A DNA stretch of 64,000 nucleotides from Streptomyces sp. NBC_00078 (GCF_026343335.1 NZ_JAPELX010000001.1:186001-250000); one strand, 5' to 3'; shown: positions 16,739 through 26,250, counted from the stretch's first letter. The notes: generated by a model from the letters alone, not told the origin. Made by a program: numbers and translations.

Positions 16739-16975
16739 TCAACCCGGCTGCTTGATGCTCTCGATGATGCGCGCGAAGCCTTTGTCCCCATGGCGCGCGT
16801 TGATCCGGCGTTGCACAAGCCGCTGGACCATGGTGATCACGTCGGCGCTGATGTCCTGGCCCGAACTCGCGGCCAGGAGGGTTCCGAGGTCGGAGAAGTG
16901 GAGGCTCTGTTGCCCTTCGACGGTGCAGTCCCCGCCGTCGATGACCGCGGCGAAGCCCTGGAAGGCGCCGGTCAT
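16739..16975 (-). CDS. Small hypothetical protein
   Basis: 78 aa from ATG 16975: MTGAFQGFAAVIDGGDCTVE... then LHFSDLGTLLAASSGQDISA and a C-terminal helix VITMVQRLVQRRINARHGDK. Composition is balanced rather than Arg/Pro-rich, unlike out-of-frame shadow ORFs here, which favours a real product or the tail of a decayed gene. I do not recognise a family. There is no strong ribosome site. Confidence 0.35.
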   Translation of the reverse strand: MTGAFQGFAAVIDGGDCTVEGQQSLHFSDLGTLLAASSGQDISADVITMVQRLVQRRINARHGDKGFARIIESIKQPG

Positions 16976-17534
16976 GACGGTCAGTCACGGTGTGGCCCTG
17001 GCGGCGAACTCGCCCGCCGTCACTCCGGCCGGGGCGGGGCGACCATGGCGGCGCCGTGGACGCACCCCGCCAGCCCGGCACCGACAACGCACCATCGCCA
17101 GCCAACGGCCGGCACTGTGAGACCGGGACACATTGGTCAGAAATGTCGAGGCCGGGCCCTGGCCGACGTCGCTTTGGTGGTCGTAGACCTTCTCGACGAT
17201 CAGGTGACCGCTGAGCGGCTCGTACGCGAGGCGCCAGCTCGAACCCTGTGTGTCGCGGCGGCCTTGGTGCGCTGCGCTTTGAAGCCCGCGAACGAACCGA
17301 AGGATTACGGGATGGCGCCGCGAGCCTGCCGACGCCATCCTTGCGGCTCGCCGCCGTCGTCTGTCGGAGTCGCCCACGGCGTACATGGCCCCGGTCCGAC
17401 GCGGTAAAGGATCACTACCGGTTTACCGTTGATGTGTCTGCTGCAGCGGTGAGCGCTGGAAGGGTGCGAGACGGCGCATGCAGGAGGTGGATGCCGAACT
17501 TGGGCAAGCCTTCGAGAGGCCAGGTCCTCTGGGC
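16976..17534. other. Unassigned region with possible minus-strand coding remnant
   Basis: No convincing gene. A minus-strand frame around 17110-17260 reads GSSWRLAYEPLSGHLIVEKV followed by YDHQSDVGQGPASTFLTNVS, which looks protein-like but is flanked by Arg-rich nonsense on both sides and has no start signal. It could be a decayed gene. The rest is featureless. Confidence 0.3.
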
Positions 17535-18488
17535 TCAGCCGACGTGGCGGGGGCGGCCGACTGGGGTGGGAGTCACGCCTAGGCGTTCGAGCAATAGCCC
17601 TTCCCGGGTGGACCAGGGGCAGATCTCGACGCTCTTGGCCCCGCAGGCTTCCATGAGGGCCTGTGCGATCAACGCTCCGGCCAGGGACTGCTCGGCGCGG
17701 TGCCGGGAGATGCCCGGCAGCTTGGCACGGTGGGACGGTGACGCATCGCCCAACAGGGAGACCGCCGTGCGCAGTTGGGGCAGCGTCAGCCGCCGCCTTG
17801 TGCGCGCTGTCCTGCTCTGGGCGCCGGCGAGCCGGGCGAGCTGTTCGAAGGTCTTGGAGGAGGCGATCACCCGCCCTCCCAGCTCGGCCTGCGGCAAGCC
17901 GGGGACGGCTTCCAGAGACTCGCAGAGGTGCTGCAGGACCTCGGCGAGGCGGCGTCGGGACGGCGCGGTGCCGCCGGGAAGCCAGTCCCGGGTGATCCTC
18001 CGGGCACCCAGCGGCAGTGAATTGACGATGCGGGGATGGTCTCCGGTGCCGGAGGCGATCTCCACGGTGCCGCCGCCGATGTCCAGGACCAGCAACTGCC
18101 CGGCCGTCGGGCCGACCCACTGGCGGGCGGCCACGTAGGCCAGCCGCGCCTCCTCCTCGCCGGTCAGCACGCGCAGGCGAGTGCCAGTGGTGCGTGCCAC
18201 TCGCTCGATGACCTCGTCGCGGTTGGGCGCGTCCCGGATGACGGAGGTCGCGAACGCGAACACCTCCGGTCCCCGCAGACGCGGGTCCGCGGCGACGGCC
18301 TCGGCCACTGCCCGCTCGACACTCTTCATGCCGGCCTTCTCCAGCCGCCCCTTGCGGTCGAGGGTCTCGTGCAGTCTCAGCCGCACCTTGCGGGAGAACA
18401 CCGGCTCCAGCACCGAACCCGGACGCCGCCGCACCACCGTCAGCAGAGCACTGTGACACCCGACATCGAGCACACCTGCCTGCCGCAT
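17535..18488 (-). CDS. Ppx/GppA-family phosphatase (exopolyphosphatase-like)
   Basis: 317 aa from ATG 18488 (MRQAGVLDVGCHSALLTVV). It has the ASKHA fold: phosphate-1 loop LDVGCHSALLTVVRR, EVFAFATSVIRDAPNRDEV, the catalytic-region RLRVLTGEEEARLAYVAAR and phosphate-2 loop LVLDIGGGTVEIASG near residue 145. Length matches the short actinobacterial Ppx type. Its substrate could be polyphosphate or pppGpp. No obvious operon partner. The region 18489-18925 upstream shows no gene; it must hold this promoter and that of the divergent phosphodiesterase. Confidence 0.92.
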   Translation of the reverse strand: MRQAGVLDVGCHSALLTVVRRRPGSVLEPVFSRKVRLRLHETLDRKGRLEKAGMKSVERAVAEAVAADPRLRGPEVFAFATSVIRDAPNRDEVIERVARTTGTRLRVLTGEEEARLAYVAARQWVGPTAGQLLVLDIGGGTVEIASGTGDHPRIVNSLPLGARRITRDWLPGGTAPSRRRLAEVLQHLCESLEAVPGLPQAELGGRVIASSKTFEQLARLAGAQSRTARTRRRLTLPQLRTAVSLLGDASPSHRAKLPGISRHRAEQSLAGALIAQALMEACGAKSVEICPWSTREGLLLERLGVTPTPVGRPRHVG

Positions 18489-18925
18489 TCAATCGCCTCC
18501 CCTGGCTCCCGCACCCGACTGGCTCCTTGTCTCATCCTCCGACGCCCCTCGACGACAGCACGACGGTATTCCGGGCCAGCAAGTAAGCATATCGTCACCA
18601 CCCGTTCACCCTCCGCCCCCGGCCCACAGCGGTGGAGCGCCGTCGCCTTTGGCTGCGGGCTCGGAGGATTATCCAGGCTGTCGTGCGGCGAAGCTCTGCT
18701 CGATCCGCGCGCGACCCCTGGAAGGGAATCCGCCTCTGCGAAGGACCCCGGGCTGCTCGCCATGGCCGCGGGCGTCTCTCCTTCTCCGGGAAGACCAGGC
18801 CTGCTTGGCGAAGACCCGACCGCTCATTCCGGGGGTGTTCATACATGTGCCGTTTCCGGTACACAAGGCGCGACTCTGATGGGCCCTGCCCCCGCAACCC
18901 GCTCCGAACTCCCGGAAGAGACCAG

Positions 18926-20575
18926 ATGTCCAGACGTTACGTCAGACCCGCAGCCATCCTCGTCGCCACCGGAGTCCTGGCCGGCGTGACCGCCGCCCAG
19001 CCCACCGCCTTCGCCGCCTCCCATCCCGGGGCCGCAGCCAGGCACGTCCTGCTGATCTCCGTCGACGGGCTGCACCAGTCGGATCTGGCCTGGTACATCG
19101 CCAAGCACCCGAAGTCGGCGCTCGCGCGTCTGACCGGAAGCGGAGTGGAGTACACCCACGCCAGGACCACCACGCCGTCCGACTCCTTCCCCGGCATGGT
19201 CGCGCAGGCAACCGGCGGTGGTCCCGGGACCACGGGCATCTATTACGACGACACCTACAACGCCGCGCTTCTCCCGGCGGGAACCACGAGTTGCAAGGGC
19301 GTCAAGCCCGGGGTCGAGGTCGACCTCACCGAGGACCTCGACACTGACCAGACGGCCATGGACGCCGGTCAGGGCCTCGCGGGCCTGCCGGACAGCATCC
19401 TGTCGATGACCGGCCACCCGGCGAGCCTGATCAACGCGTCGAAGCTGCCGGTCGACCCCAAGACCTGTGAGCCGGTCTACCCGCACTCGTATCTCAAGGT
19501 GAACACGATCTTCGAGGTGGCCCGTCAGGCGGGTCTGCGTACCGCGTGGTCGGACAAGCACGCCGCCTACGAGATCCTCAATGGTCCCTCTGGCACCGGC
19601 GTCCAGGATCTGTTCAGCCCGGAGATCAACAGCGACGCCCCCGGCTACGCCGCCGGCAACGACTGGACCACGGACAACAAGGCCACCGAGCAGTACGACG
19701 GCTACAAGGTGAAGGCCGTCCTCAACGAGATCGACGGCTACGACCACAGCCGCTCCCGCAAGGTCGGCACACCGGCGATCTTCGGCCTCAACTTCCAGTC
19801 GGTCTCCACCGCGCAGAAGCTGCCCACCTCGGACGGCCTCACCGGCGGCTACCCCGCCAAGAACATCCCGGGCCCGCTACTGGTGAAGAACCTGGACTTC
19901 GTCAACACCAAGATCGGCGCCCTGACCGCCGAAATCGGCAAGCGGCACCTTTCCGGCAGCACCACCGTCATCCTCTCCGCCAAGCACGGCCAGTCGCCCA
20001 CCGACCCCGCCGCGCTCACCCGCGTCGACGACGGCCCGCTGCTGGACGGCCTCAACGCCGCCTGGAAGAAGCTCCACCCCGGCGCCGCCGACCTGGTGAC
20101 GCACGCGGTGGACGACGACGCCATGCTGCTCTGGCTCTCCGACCGCTCCGCCGCCGCCACCGCCTTCGCCAAGAAGTACCTGCTCTCGCAGAACGGCACC
20201 GGCACCGACATCAACGCCGCGCCCAAGGCCTACACCCGCAGTGGGCTCAGCAAGGTCTACGCCGGCAAGGCCGCGGCCGACTACTTCCGCGTCGAGGCCG
20301 GCGACGCCCGGGTCCCGGACCTCCTCGGTGTCGCGCAGTACGGCGTCGTCTACACCGGCGGCACCAAGAAGATCGCCGAGCACGGCGGCGGCCACGCCGA
20401 CGACCTCGACGTCCCCCTCGTCGTCTCCGGCGCCTCGGTTCCGGACGGCGTGCGCGACTCCGCGAGCGTTCAGACGAAGCAGATCGCACCGACGATCCTG
20501 AGCCTGCTCGGTCTCGACCCTCGCACCCTGCAGGCCGTGCGCGAGGAACACACCACCGTGCTGCCGGTCCACTGA
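18926..20575 (+). CDS. Secreted alkaline-phosphatase-superfamily phosphodiesterase / nucleotide pyrophosphatase
   Basis: 549 aa from ATG 18926 with GGAAGAG upstream. A Sec signal peptide (RRYVRPAAILVATGVLAGVT ... AFAA) leads into HVLLISVDGLHQSDLAWYIA (metal-binding Asp) and HARTTTPSDSFPGMVAQATG with the expected Thr/Ser nucleophile. Later metal ligands appear in AKHGQSP (DxxHG-like) and AEHGGGHADDLDVPLVVSG. The domain order matches type I phosphodiesterase/nucleotide pyrophosphatase enzymes. It ends in an efficient terminator and is monocistronic. Likely function: release of phosphate from extracellular esters. Confidence 0.9.
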   Translation: MSRRYVRPAAILVATGVLAGVTAAQPTAFAASHPGAAARHVLLISVDGLHQSDLAWYIAKHPKSALARLTGSGVEYTHARTTTPSDSFPGMVAQATGGGPGTTGIYYDDTYNAALLPAGTTSCKGVKPGVEVDLTEDLDTDQTAMDAGQGLAGLPDSILSMTGHPASLINASKLPVDPKTCEPVYPHSYLKVNTIFEVARQAGLRTAWSDKHAAYEILNGPSGTGVQDLFSPEINSDAPGYAAGNDWTTDNKATEQYDGYKVKAVLNEIDGYDHSRSRKVGTPAIFGLNFQSVSTAQKLPTSDGLTGGYPAKNIPGPLLVKNLDFVNTKIGALTAEIGKRHLSGSTTVILSAKHGQSPTDPAALTRVDDGPLLDGLNAAWKKLHPGAADLVTHAVDDDAMLLWLSDRSAAATAFAKKYLLSQNGTGTDINAAPKAYTRSGLSKVYAGKAAADYFRVEAGDARVPDLLGVAQYGVVYTGGTKKIAEHGGGHADDLDVPLVVSGASVPDGVRDSASVQTKQIAPTILSLLGLDPRTLQAVREEHTTVLPVH

Positions 20576-20581
20576 CCGGCT

Positions 20582-20617
20582 CGGTGCGCCCGGCCACGTC
20601 AGGCCTGGGGCGCACCG
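20582..20617 (+). terminator. Hairpin terminator of the phosphodiesterase gene
   Basis: CGGTGCGCCC and GGGCGCACCG pair perfectly around a 16-nt loop, seven bases after the TGA. The remaining stretch to 20954 shows no gene that I can support. Confidence 0.8.
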
Positions 20618-20954
20618 GCCGCAGGGCACCGCCCGGCTCATCTGACCGCCGAGATCTGCGGCACCGGTCGGTGATGTGCGGGTAGTTCCGTCGCCGCAGG
20701 TCAGACCCGATGGTGTGCGACGCCCCCAGCGGCAGCCCGAACGCCGTTGCAGCGTTTTCGCAGCTCATGACGTGTGCAAGGGGAGGGTCTCCAGCCCAGC
20801 GAACACCGGGGGTGCGGTCTGCCGTCCACTCAGCACCCATCTCAGTGAATCCCGGGGTGTCCTTGCCGTTGTGGGGCAGCGCGGGCCGGAGACCGGGGAG
20901 TATGCGTTTCACCGGCCCTGTCGGACGTCGGGCCCTTACCCATGATGTGGAGCC

Positions 20955-21512
20955 GTGATGAGGCGTATCCGCCTGGCCGTCGTTTGGTCGGCCGCGCTTG
21001 TGACGATCGCTGCCGCGAGTGGTTGTTCCAGCGGTGGCGGTAGTTCCTCGTCCTCGTCATCAGCTACGCCGTCGAGCACGGCCACCAGCGGCGCGCCGAG
21101 CGGAGCAGCAGTCAGCCCGTCATCGAGCAGCGCATCGGCCGGTGCGCAGGCCACGGTGCAGACGGCCTCCGCCAAAAAGCTCGGCACGATTCTCGTCGAC
21201 GGGAAGGGCCGTACCCTCTACCTGTTCGAGGCCGACAAGTCGACGACCTCGACCTGCAACGGAGGGTGCGCCACCGCCTGGCCGCCGCTGCTGACCTCCG
21301 GGTCGCCCTCGGTCGGCGGCTCGGCGAAGTCCGGCCTGCTGGGCACGTCGAAGCGATCCGACGGCAAGACGCAGGTCACCTACCACGGGCATCCGCTCTA
21401 CGGGTACGCGGGAGACTCCACGCCCGGCGACACGAACGGCCAGGCAATCAACCAGTTCGGTGCCGAGTGGTACGTACTCGACGCCGACGGCAACAAGGTC
21501 GATCTGAGCTGA
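20955..21512 (+). CDS. Lipoprotein with secreted repeats of unknown function (PF03640 type)
   Basis: 185 aa from GTG 20955 (next codon ATG). Signal peptide RIRLAVVWSAALVTIAAASG with lipobox-like ASGC, then a Ser-rich linker of about 50 residues. The folded part has two copies of the secreted-repeat motif: LGTILVDGKGRTLYLFEADK with CNGGCATAWPPLL, and GKTQVTYHGHPLYGYAGDST with NQFGAEWYVLDADG. The family is common in Streptomyces and is often next to small haem or electron-transfer-like membrane proteins. Here it is 30 bp from a four-helix membrane protein, so an operon and a shared redox role are plausible (inference). Confidence 0.88.
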   Translation: MMRRIRLAVVWSAALVTIAAASGCSSGGGSSSSSSSATPSSTATSGAPSGAAVSPSSSSASAGAQATVQTASAKKLGTILVDGKGRTLYLFEADKSTTSTCNGGCATAWPPLLTSGSPSVGGSAKSGLLGTSKRSDGKTQVTYHGHPLYGYAGDSTPGDTNGQAINQFGAEWYVLDADGNKVDLS

Positions 21513-21542
21513 CCGGCGACGACCGACTGAGGGGGAACCGAC

Positions 21543-22127
21543 GTGACGATGCGGACCGGGCACCAAGCCCCCCGGCGGCGTACTCCCGCGCGGGCCGCCG
21601 CCCTCGCACTGGGTGCCGTGTTGCCGGTGGCCGTGGCGGTGGCGATCTGGGTGACCGGCCGGCACCACAGCCCCCAGTACACGACGGGCCTGTTCGGCGC
21701 CCAGGGCACCGCGGCGGTCACCCTCAAGGCCCGCCTGGGTAGCGCCCTGTTCGGCCTCGCGCTCGTGCAGCTTCTGCTGGCCCTGTGGATGTACGGGCGG
21801 CTCCCCGGCCTCGCAGCCGCGCCCCACACGGTCCGCATCTCGCACCGCGTGGTGGGATGGGCCGCCTTCCTGCTGTCGGCGCCCATCGCTTACCACTGCG
21901 TCCGCACCTATGGCGTGGAGACCACGAGCGCCCGGGTCTTCCTGCATTCGGTCGCCGGCTGTGCACTGTACGGAGCGTTTGTCGCCAAGGTACTGGTGGT
22001 GCGCAGTCGTCGCCTGCCCGGCTGGCTGCTCCCGGCCGTCGGATGCGCCCTCTTCGGCGCCATCGGGGTGGTGTGGTACTCGGCGGCGCTGTGGGCCCTC
22101 AACGGATTCACCGCTCCGGGCTTGTAG
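21543..22127 (+). CDS. DUF6529-like four-helix membrane protein
   Basis: 194 aa from GTG 21543 with GAGGGGGAAC upstream. Spans: AAALALGAVLPVAVAVAIWV, LGSALFGLALVQLLLALWMY, VVGWAAFLLSAPIAYHCVRTY and LLPAVGCALFGAIGVVWYSAAL, with a fifth short hydrophobic stretch at CALYGAFVAKVLVV. His residues in helices 3 and 4 (ISHRVVG, AYHCV, FLHSV) could be haem ligands as in cytochrome b561-like folds. It follows the secreted-repeat lipoprotein by 30 bp. Confidence 0.8.
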   Translation: MTMRTGHQAPRRRTPARAAALALGAVLPVAVAVAIWVTGRHHSPQYTTGLFGAQGTAAVTLKARLGSALFGLALVQLLLALWMYGRLPGLAAAPHTVRISHRVVGWAAFLLSAPIAYHCVRTYGVETTSARVFLHSVAGCALYGAFVAKVLVVRSRRLPGWLLPAVGCALFGAIGVVWYSAALWALNGFTAPGL

Positions 22128-22332
22128 TCACGGCCAGGGCAGTGACGACGAGGCGAACACCCAACAGCCATTCCCCCTCAGCGGCGGCCAGTTGGTCGGT
22201 CCCGCTGTCGAGCGTGGCCCGGTGCGCGGCGAGCATGCCGCCCGGGGCGATCAGCACCGCCGGAAGTGATCCCCCCGACCGGAGGTAGAGGCGCCTGCCC
22301 GCGGTCACGGGCACGCAGTCGGACACGGTCAC
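22108..22332 (-). CDS. Small ORF coupled to the GT39-like gene, hypothetical
   Basis: 74 aa from GTG 22332, overlapping the TGA of the upstream membrane-protein gene (GTGA). The sequence MTVSDCVPVTAGRRLYLRSG ... PAVLIAPGGMLAAHRATLDS has a normal composition and ends 20 bp inside the convergent DUF6529-like gene. I do not recognise it; the 4-bp overlap is the main argument. Confidence 0.35.
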   Translation of the reverse strand: MTVSDCVPVTAGRRLYLRSGGSLPAVLIAPGGMLAAHRATLDSGTDQLAAAEGEWLLGVRLVVTALAVTTSPER

Positions 22333-23816
22333 CGCCCCGGTCGCACGAAGGGAGCGACATAGGCGTGGAGAACGCCGGCCCGTTCCACGGGCCAGATGCG
22401 CGCGTAGGTCGGCGGGCTGTCGCCCGGCTGGACAAGGACGGCGACGGGGGTTCGGTGGGCGGCCCGGGTCAGTGCGGCCGCGGTGGTGCTGGTGTCGTGA
22501 CCCGCGGTCTGTGCCGAGCCACAACCGGTGTAGAAGGCGATCGGCACGGCCTCGTAGCCGCTGAGCAGGCACGGCGGCCGCACGCCGAGCGCGTGGAGGG
22601 CGGACGCGGTCCGGGACCAGTCGTCACGGTTGGCGGCGGAACTGTGCACCGTGCGTTCCAGAACGACGTACTGCACGGCCAGATGGCATGCCAGGCCGGC
22701 CGCCACCAGGCTCACAGCGAGGATCCGCGCGGTCCCCCGGGCCGGGGCGGTGACCAGATGGGCGAGGCCGTGGGCGACGGGGAGGGCGAGCAGAGCGTAG
22801 GCGGGCAGCAGGAAGCGGGGGGCCGCGTAGCCGATGAGGAACAGGTAGGGAACGGCGGCCGTGACCGCGCAGGCGCCCGCGAGCAGGACCGGCTGCGCGC
22901 GCCGGGCACGGACGGCGGCCACCGCGCCGAGCGCGCCGAGGACCGGCAGCACGAACCACCACAGGGTCACCACCGGATTGGGGGCCGATCCGGTGCAGGG
23001 ACGGCAGAGGGTGCGCCCGCCGAGACTGCGCAGCTGGTCGACCACCGCCAGGTGCCAGCCGAGACCACCCTGAATGTGGGAGGCGTCGGAGAGACGCTGG
23101 TCGAGGCCGCCGTAGCTCGTGTACGCCTCGATCACCCACTCACCGGCGCCGGCCAGCAGTCCGGCGACCAGCACGGCAAGGAGGCGGGGGCGGCGAAGAG
23201 CGAGGACGAGCAGGGGCAGCACCACATAGACAGCGTCCATCGGACGCATCCACGCCATCAGTGCCGCGCCCGCGAACACGCCCCACCAGGCTGCCTGGTC
23301 CCCCGCGTTCGCGCGGACGCGCAGGAAGCAGCCTACGCAGGCCAGGGCGCCTACGGCGACCCAGTAGTTGGGCATGGCCTGCGGGCCGTAGAACAGCGTC
23401 ACCCACAGGGAGGCGAACAGGGCACCCGCCAGGGCGAGGACGCGCGGCGTGACGTGAGCTCGCCAGACGCGCAGGGCGAAGTAGAGGCCCAGTCCGGCGA
23501 GGACCGCCAGGTAGACCCGCAGCAGGACGGTGGAGTCGGACCACGACGCGATCGGGGCGGTGAGCAGGGAGATGCCGCGGGCGCGGGGCGCGCTGAAGAA
23601 AGCTGCGGGAACCTGGCCGCTGACCTGGCTGACGTAGACCGTCTCGTCCCAGCCGAGACCAAGATCCGGTCGTACGAGGACGAGCTGGGCGAGCGTGAAA
23701 GCCCCCGCGACGGCCGCGAGCCAGGGGTCGCCCCAGCGGCGCCGACGCCGGGCGGTCCGAGGTGGCAGGCCGGCGCGCGAGGCACTCGTCATCGTGACGC
23801 TCGAGCCGTCGGCCAT
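22329..23816 (-). CDS. Polytopic membrane glycosyltransferase-like protein (GT39/PMT-like)
   Basis: 495 aa from ATG 23816. At least ten hydrophobic spans; the first is followed by RPDLGLGWDETVYVSQVSGQV, with the DE pair typical of the first extracytoplasmic loop of GT-C glycosyltransferases, and later AYTSYGGLDQRLSDASHIQG and WHLAVVDQLRSL. The C-terminal soluble part holds RTASALHALGVRPPCLLSGY. GT-C enzymes transfer sugars from polyprenyl phosphates outside the membrane. A 19-bp palindrome lies 39 bp upstream. Confidence 0.75.
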   Translation of the reverse strand: MADGSSVTMTSASRAGLPPRTARRRRRWGDPWLAAVAGAFTLAQLVLVRPDLGLGWDETVYVSQVSGQVPAAFFSAPRARGISLLTAPIASWSDSTVLLRVYLAVLAGLGLYFALRVWRAHVTPRVLALAGALFASLWVTLFYGPQAMPNYWVAVGALACVGCFLRVRANAGDQAAWWGVFAGAALMAWMRPMDAVYVVLPLLVLALRRPRLLAVLVAGLLAGAGEWVIEAYTSYGGLDQRLSDASHIQGGLGWHLAVVDQLRSLGGRTLCRPCTGSAPNPVVTLWWFVLPVLGALGAVAAVRARRAQPVLLAGACAVTAAVPYLFLIGYAAPRFLLPAYALLALPVAHGLAHLVTAPARGTARILAVSLVAAGLACHLAVQYVVLERTVHSSAANRDDWSRTASALHALGVRPPCLLSGYEAVPIAFYTGCGSAQTAGHDTSTTAAALTRAAHRTPVAVLVQPGDSPPTYARIWPVERAGVLHAYVAPFVRPGR

Positions 23817-23854
23817 CTTGCACCTCTCGTCGTCACTCGCCCCCGAGCCACCTC

Positions 23855-23873
23855 CTCCTACGTCTCGTAGGAG
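23855..23873. promoter_or_regulatory. Perfect 19-bp palindrome upstream of the GT39-like gene
   Basis: CTCCTACG-tct-CGTAGGAG, 8-bp arms and a 3-nt spacer, 39 bp before the ATG at 23816 and 61 bp beyond the stop of the upstream reductase gene on the same strand. It could be a repressor operator or a short terminator of the reductase gene. Confidence 0.4.
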
Positions 23874-23933
23874 ACCACTTCACCTTACGGTTCGATGGTT
23901 GGAGGCGGGTAAGAAGACGCCTTTCTCACCCCT

Positions 23934-25049
23934 TCAAGGTGAGGGAATCGCGGGCAGCGGCCCACGCGAGAGGCCCGAACGGCGTAGTCCCGACAAGCTG
24001 GAGTGAATTCCGCCGTCCGCTTGAGGATGCAGTTCCAGGGTGATGTGCGGGAACAAGGCGCGAAGGAAGTCGGGGGCGTCGAACATCTGGCCCGCGGAGG
24101 CGACGCCGACCGCGTGGGTGCGACCGCTGAGGACGCGGTCGAGGGCTTCCACGACGAGGGGCGCGGTAACGGCGTAGATGTCCTGCCCGCGAGCGACGGC
24201 GCGTCGTTCGGTGTCGCCCGATCGTACGACGGCGTCGATGAGGAAGGTCTGGTCGGACCGGCCGCTCTCGTCGGCCGCGGCCGGCGCGGGCGTGTCGGGC
24301 GACACGACGTCGCGGGCCGCCTCGGCCGTCATGTACGTGGTCACGTCGGGGATGGGCAGATGGCTGGGTATGGTCACGACGTCGGCCATGGTGAATTCGC
24401 CGATCACCTGACGCGGTCCCATCGGCTCGGGGAAGGACCATTCCAGGACGGGCGGGGCATCGGTGCGGTGCTCCCACTGGCCGCCGGTGTAGCGAAGGCG
24501 GTGGTCGCCGCGCCGCTCCCGGGAGAGCGCGCCGGACAGGCGGGTGCCGGCGGTGGGGTGCCAGTGGCTCAGTCCGTAGGCGACGTGCGCCGAGTCGGCC
24601 TCGGTCCAGTCGCCCATCGCCGCTGTGGCCAGCAGATCGCCCAGACCGCCGAAGAAGGCCATCGCCGGGACGATGAGCGCTCCTGCTTCGCGCGCCCGGT
24701 CGGCGTAGTGGGCGAAGGTGTCGAGGTTGGCCTCGATCTCGGCCGCGACGTCCAGATACGGAATCCGGGCCCGCAGAGCGGCCTCGACAACGGGGGCCGT
24801 CGTGAACGCGAACGGTCCGGCGCAGTTGATCACGGCAGAGGTACCGGCCAGGGCGCGGTCGAGTGAATCCGGGTCGTCGGCCGACGCCACACGGGCGTCC
24901 AGGCCGGCCTCGTGCGCCAGCGCCTTCAGTTTGTCGGCGTCACGGCCGCACAGCACAAGGGCATACCCGCGCTCGAGCAGCTCCGTCACGACGAACCGTC
25001 CGGTGTGCCCGTACGCGCCGAAAACCGCCACCAGCTGGCCCGATCCCAT
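23934..25049 (-). CDS. Saccharopine dehydrogenase-like NAD(P)-binding protein
   Basis: 371 aa from ATG 25049 with GGGGAGCAACTC upstream. The N-terminal Rossmann motif is LVAVFGAYGHTGRFVVTELL, followed by LVLCGRDADKLKAL and SAVINCAGPFAFTTAPVVEA. The middle carries VPAMAFFGGLGDLLATAAM, characteristic of the saccharopine dehydrogenase-like/trans-acting enoyl reductase branch. It is divergent from a GlxA-type regulator 101 bp away, which may control it. Substrate unknown. Confidence 0.88.
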   Translation of the reverse strand: MGSGQLVAVFGAYGHTGRFVVTELLERGYALVLCGRDADKLKALAHEAGLDARVASADDPDSLDRALAGTSAVINCAGPFAFTTAPVVEAALRARIPYLDVAAEIEANLDTFAHYADRAREAGALIVPAMAFFGGLGDLLATAAMGDWTEADSAHVAYGLSHWHPTAGTRLSGALSRERRGDHRLRYTGGQWEHRTDAPPVLEWSFPEPMGPRQVIGEFTMADVVTIPSHLPIPDVTTYMTAEAARDVVSPDTPAPAAADESGRSDQTFLIDAVVRSGDTERRAVARGQDIYAVTAPLVVEALDRVLSGRTHAVGVASAGQMFDAPDFLRALFPHITLELHPQADGGIHSSLSGLRRSGLSRGPLPAIPSP

Positions 25050-25150
25050 GAGTTGCTCCCCGCATCCGGCTGATCCGCGGTTGCTCCGCTGCGATCCGTT
25101 ATGGACATCCTGACGAGGAACGGCACTTCCCCACGAGCGTCTGGAACGAC

Positions 25151-26143
25151 ATGCGCCATACACTTTCGGACATGCCTACCGTCGCGCTGGCCGTCACCGA
25201 CGGCATGCTGCACTTCGAACTGTCCATGGCGATCGAGGTGTTCGGCTCGGACCTGACCCACATCGTGGACCCGTGGTACGACTTCTCCCTCTGCGGACCC
25301 AGCGCCGTGCGGATCGACCGCTACCACTTGGAAATGGACCACGGACTCGACCACCTTCCGCACGCCGACACCGTGATCGTCCCTGGCTGGGCAGACACGG
25401 ACGTGGAGCCGCCCGTGGAACTCCTCGACGCGGTGCGCACGGCCCACGCGGCGGGCGCGCGCGTGGTCTCCCTCTGCACGGGGGCATTCGTCCTGGCCGC
25501 AGCCGGCCTCCTGGACGGCAAGCGCGCCACCACGCACTGGGCGCACACCGGGAAACTCGCGCGACGCCATCCCAACGTCACGGTGGACCCGGACGTCCTC
25601 TATGTCGACAACGGCGACGTGCTCACCTCCGCCGGCAAGGCCGCCGCCATGGATCTGTGCCTGCACCTCGTCCGCCTCGACCACGGCTCGGCGAACGCGA
25701 ACAAGATCGCCCGTCGGCTGGTCGTTCCGCCCCACCGCGACGGCGGGCAGGCCCAGTTCATCTCCACCCCGGTTCCCGGCCCCGGCAACCACCCTCTCGC
25801 CGACCTCTTCCCCTGGGTCCTTCAACGCCTGGACGAGCCGCTCACCGTGGAAGACCTGGCCCGGCAGGCACGGATGAGCTCGCGCCATCTCGGCCGCCAT
25901 TTCACATCACTCACCGGCACCACGCCGCTGCGGTGGCTCCACACCCAACGCATCCGCCACGCCCAGGAACTCCTGGAGACCACCGACGACACCATCGACA
26001 CCATCGCCGCCGCCACCGGCATGGGCACCTCCACCACCCTGCGCCGGCACTTCCACCGGACCGTCGGCGTCCCCCCGGACACCTACCGCCGTACCTTCCG
26101 CTCCGACACCCACTCCGGACCCGTACGCGACAACAGCCGGTGA
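25151..26143 (+). CDS. GlxA-type AraC-family regulator with a DJ-1/PfpI-like sensor domain
   Basis: 330 aa from ATG 25151. Residues 1-190 form the DJ-1/PfpI amidotransferase-like domain (TVALAVTDGMLHFELSMAIE; GARVVSLCTGAFVLAAAGLL with the Cys at the nucleophile elbow; GKRATTHWAHT). Residues ~225-320 are two AraC helix-turn-helices: LTVEDLARQARMSSRHLGRH and TIDTIAAATGMGTSTTLRRH. Such proteins regulate neighbouring catabolic genes; the divergent reductase is the obvious candidate. Confidence 0.93.
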   Translation: MRHTLSDMPTVALAVTDGMLHFELSMAIEVFGSDLTHIVDPWYDFSLCGPSAVRIDRYHLEMDHGLDHLPHADTVIVPGWADTDVEPPVELLDAVRTAHAAGARVVSLCTGAFVLAAAGLLDGKRATTHWAHTGKLARRHPNVTVDPDVLYVDNGDVLTSAGKAAAMDLCLHLVRLDHGSANANKIARRLVVPPHRDGGQAQFISTPVPGPGNHPLADLFPWVLQRLDEPLTVEDLARQARMSSRHLGRHFTSLTGTTPLRWLHTQRIRHAQELLETTDDTIDTIAAATGMGTSTTLRRHFHRTVGVPPDTYRRTFRSDTHSGPVRDNSR

Positions 26144-26250
26144 CACCACCGGGCCCAGGGCACAGGGAGCAGCATGCTCCATGCCCACGAGCACACTCCT
26201 GGTGCAACGAGGCGGGAGACGCCCGTAACGCTCCCCCCTCGCCGCGGTCA

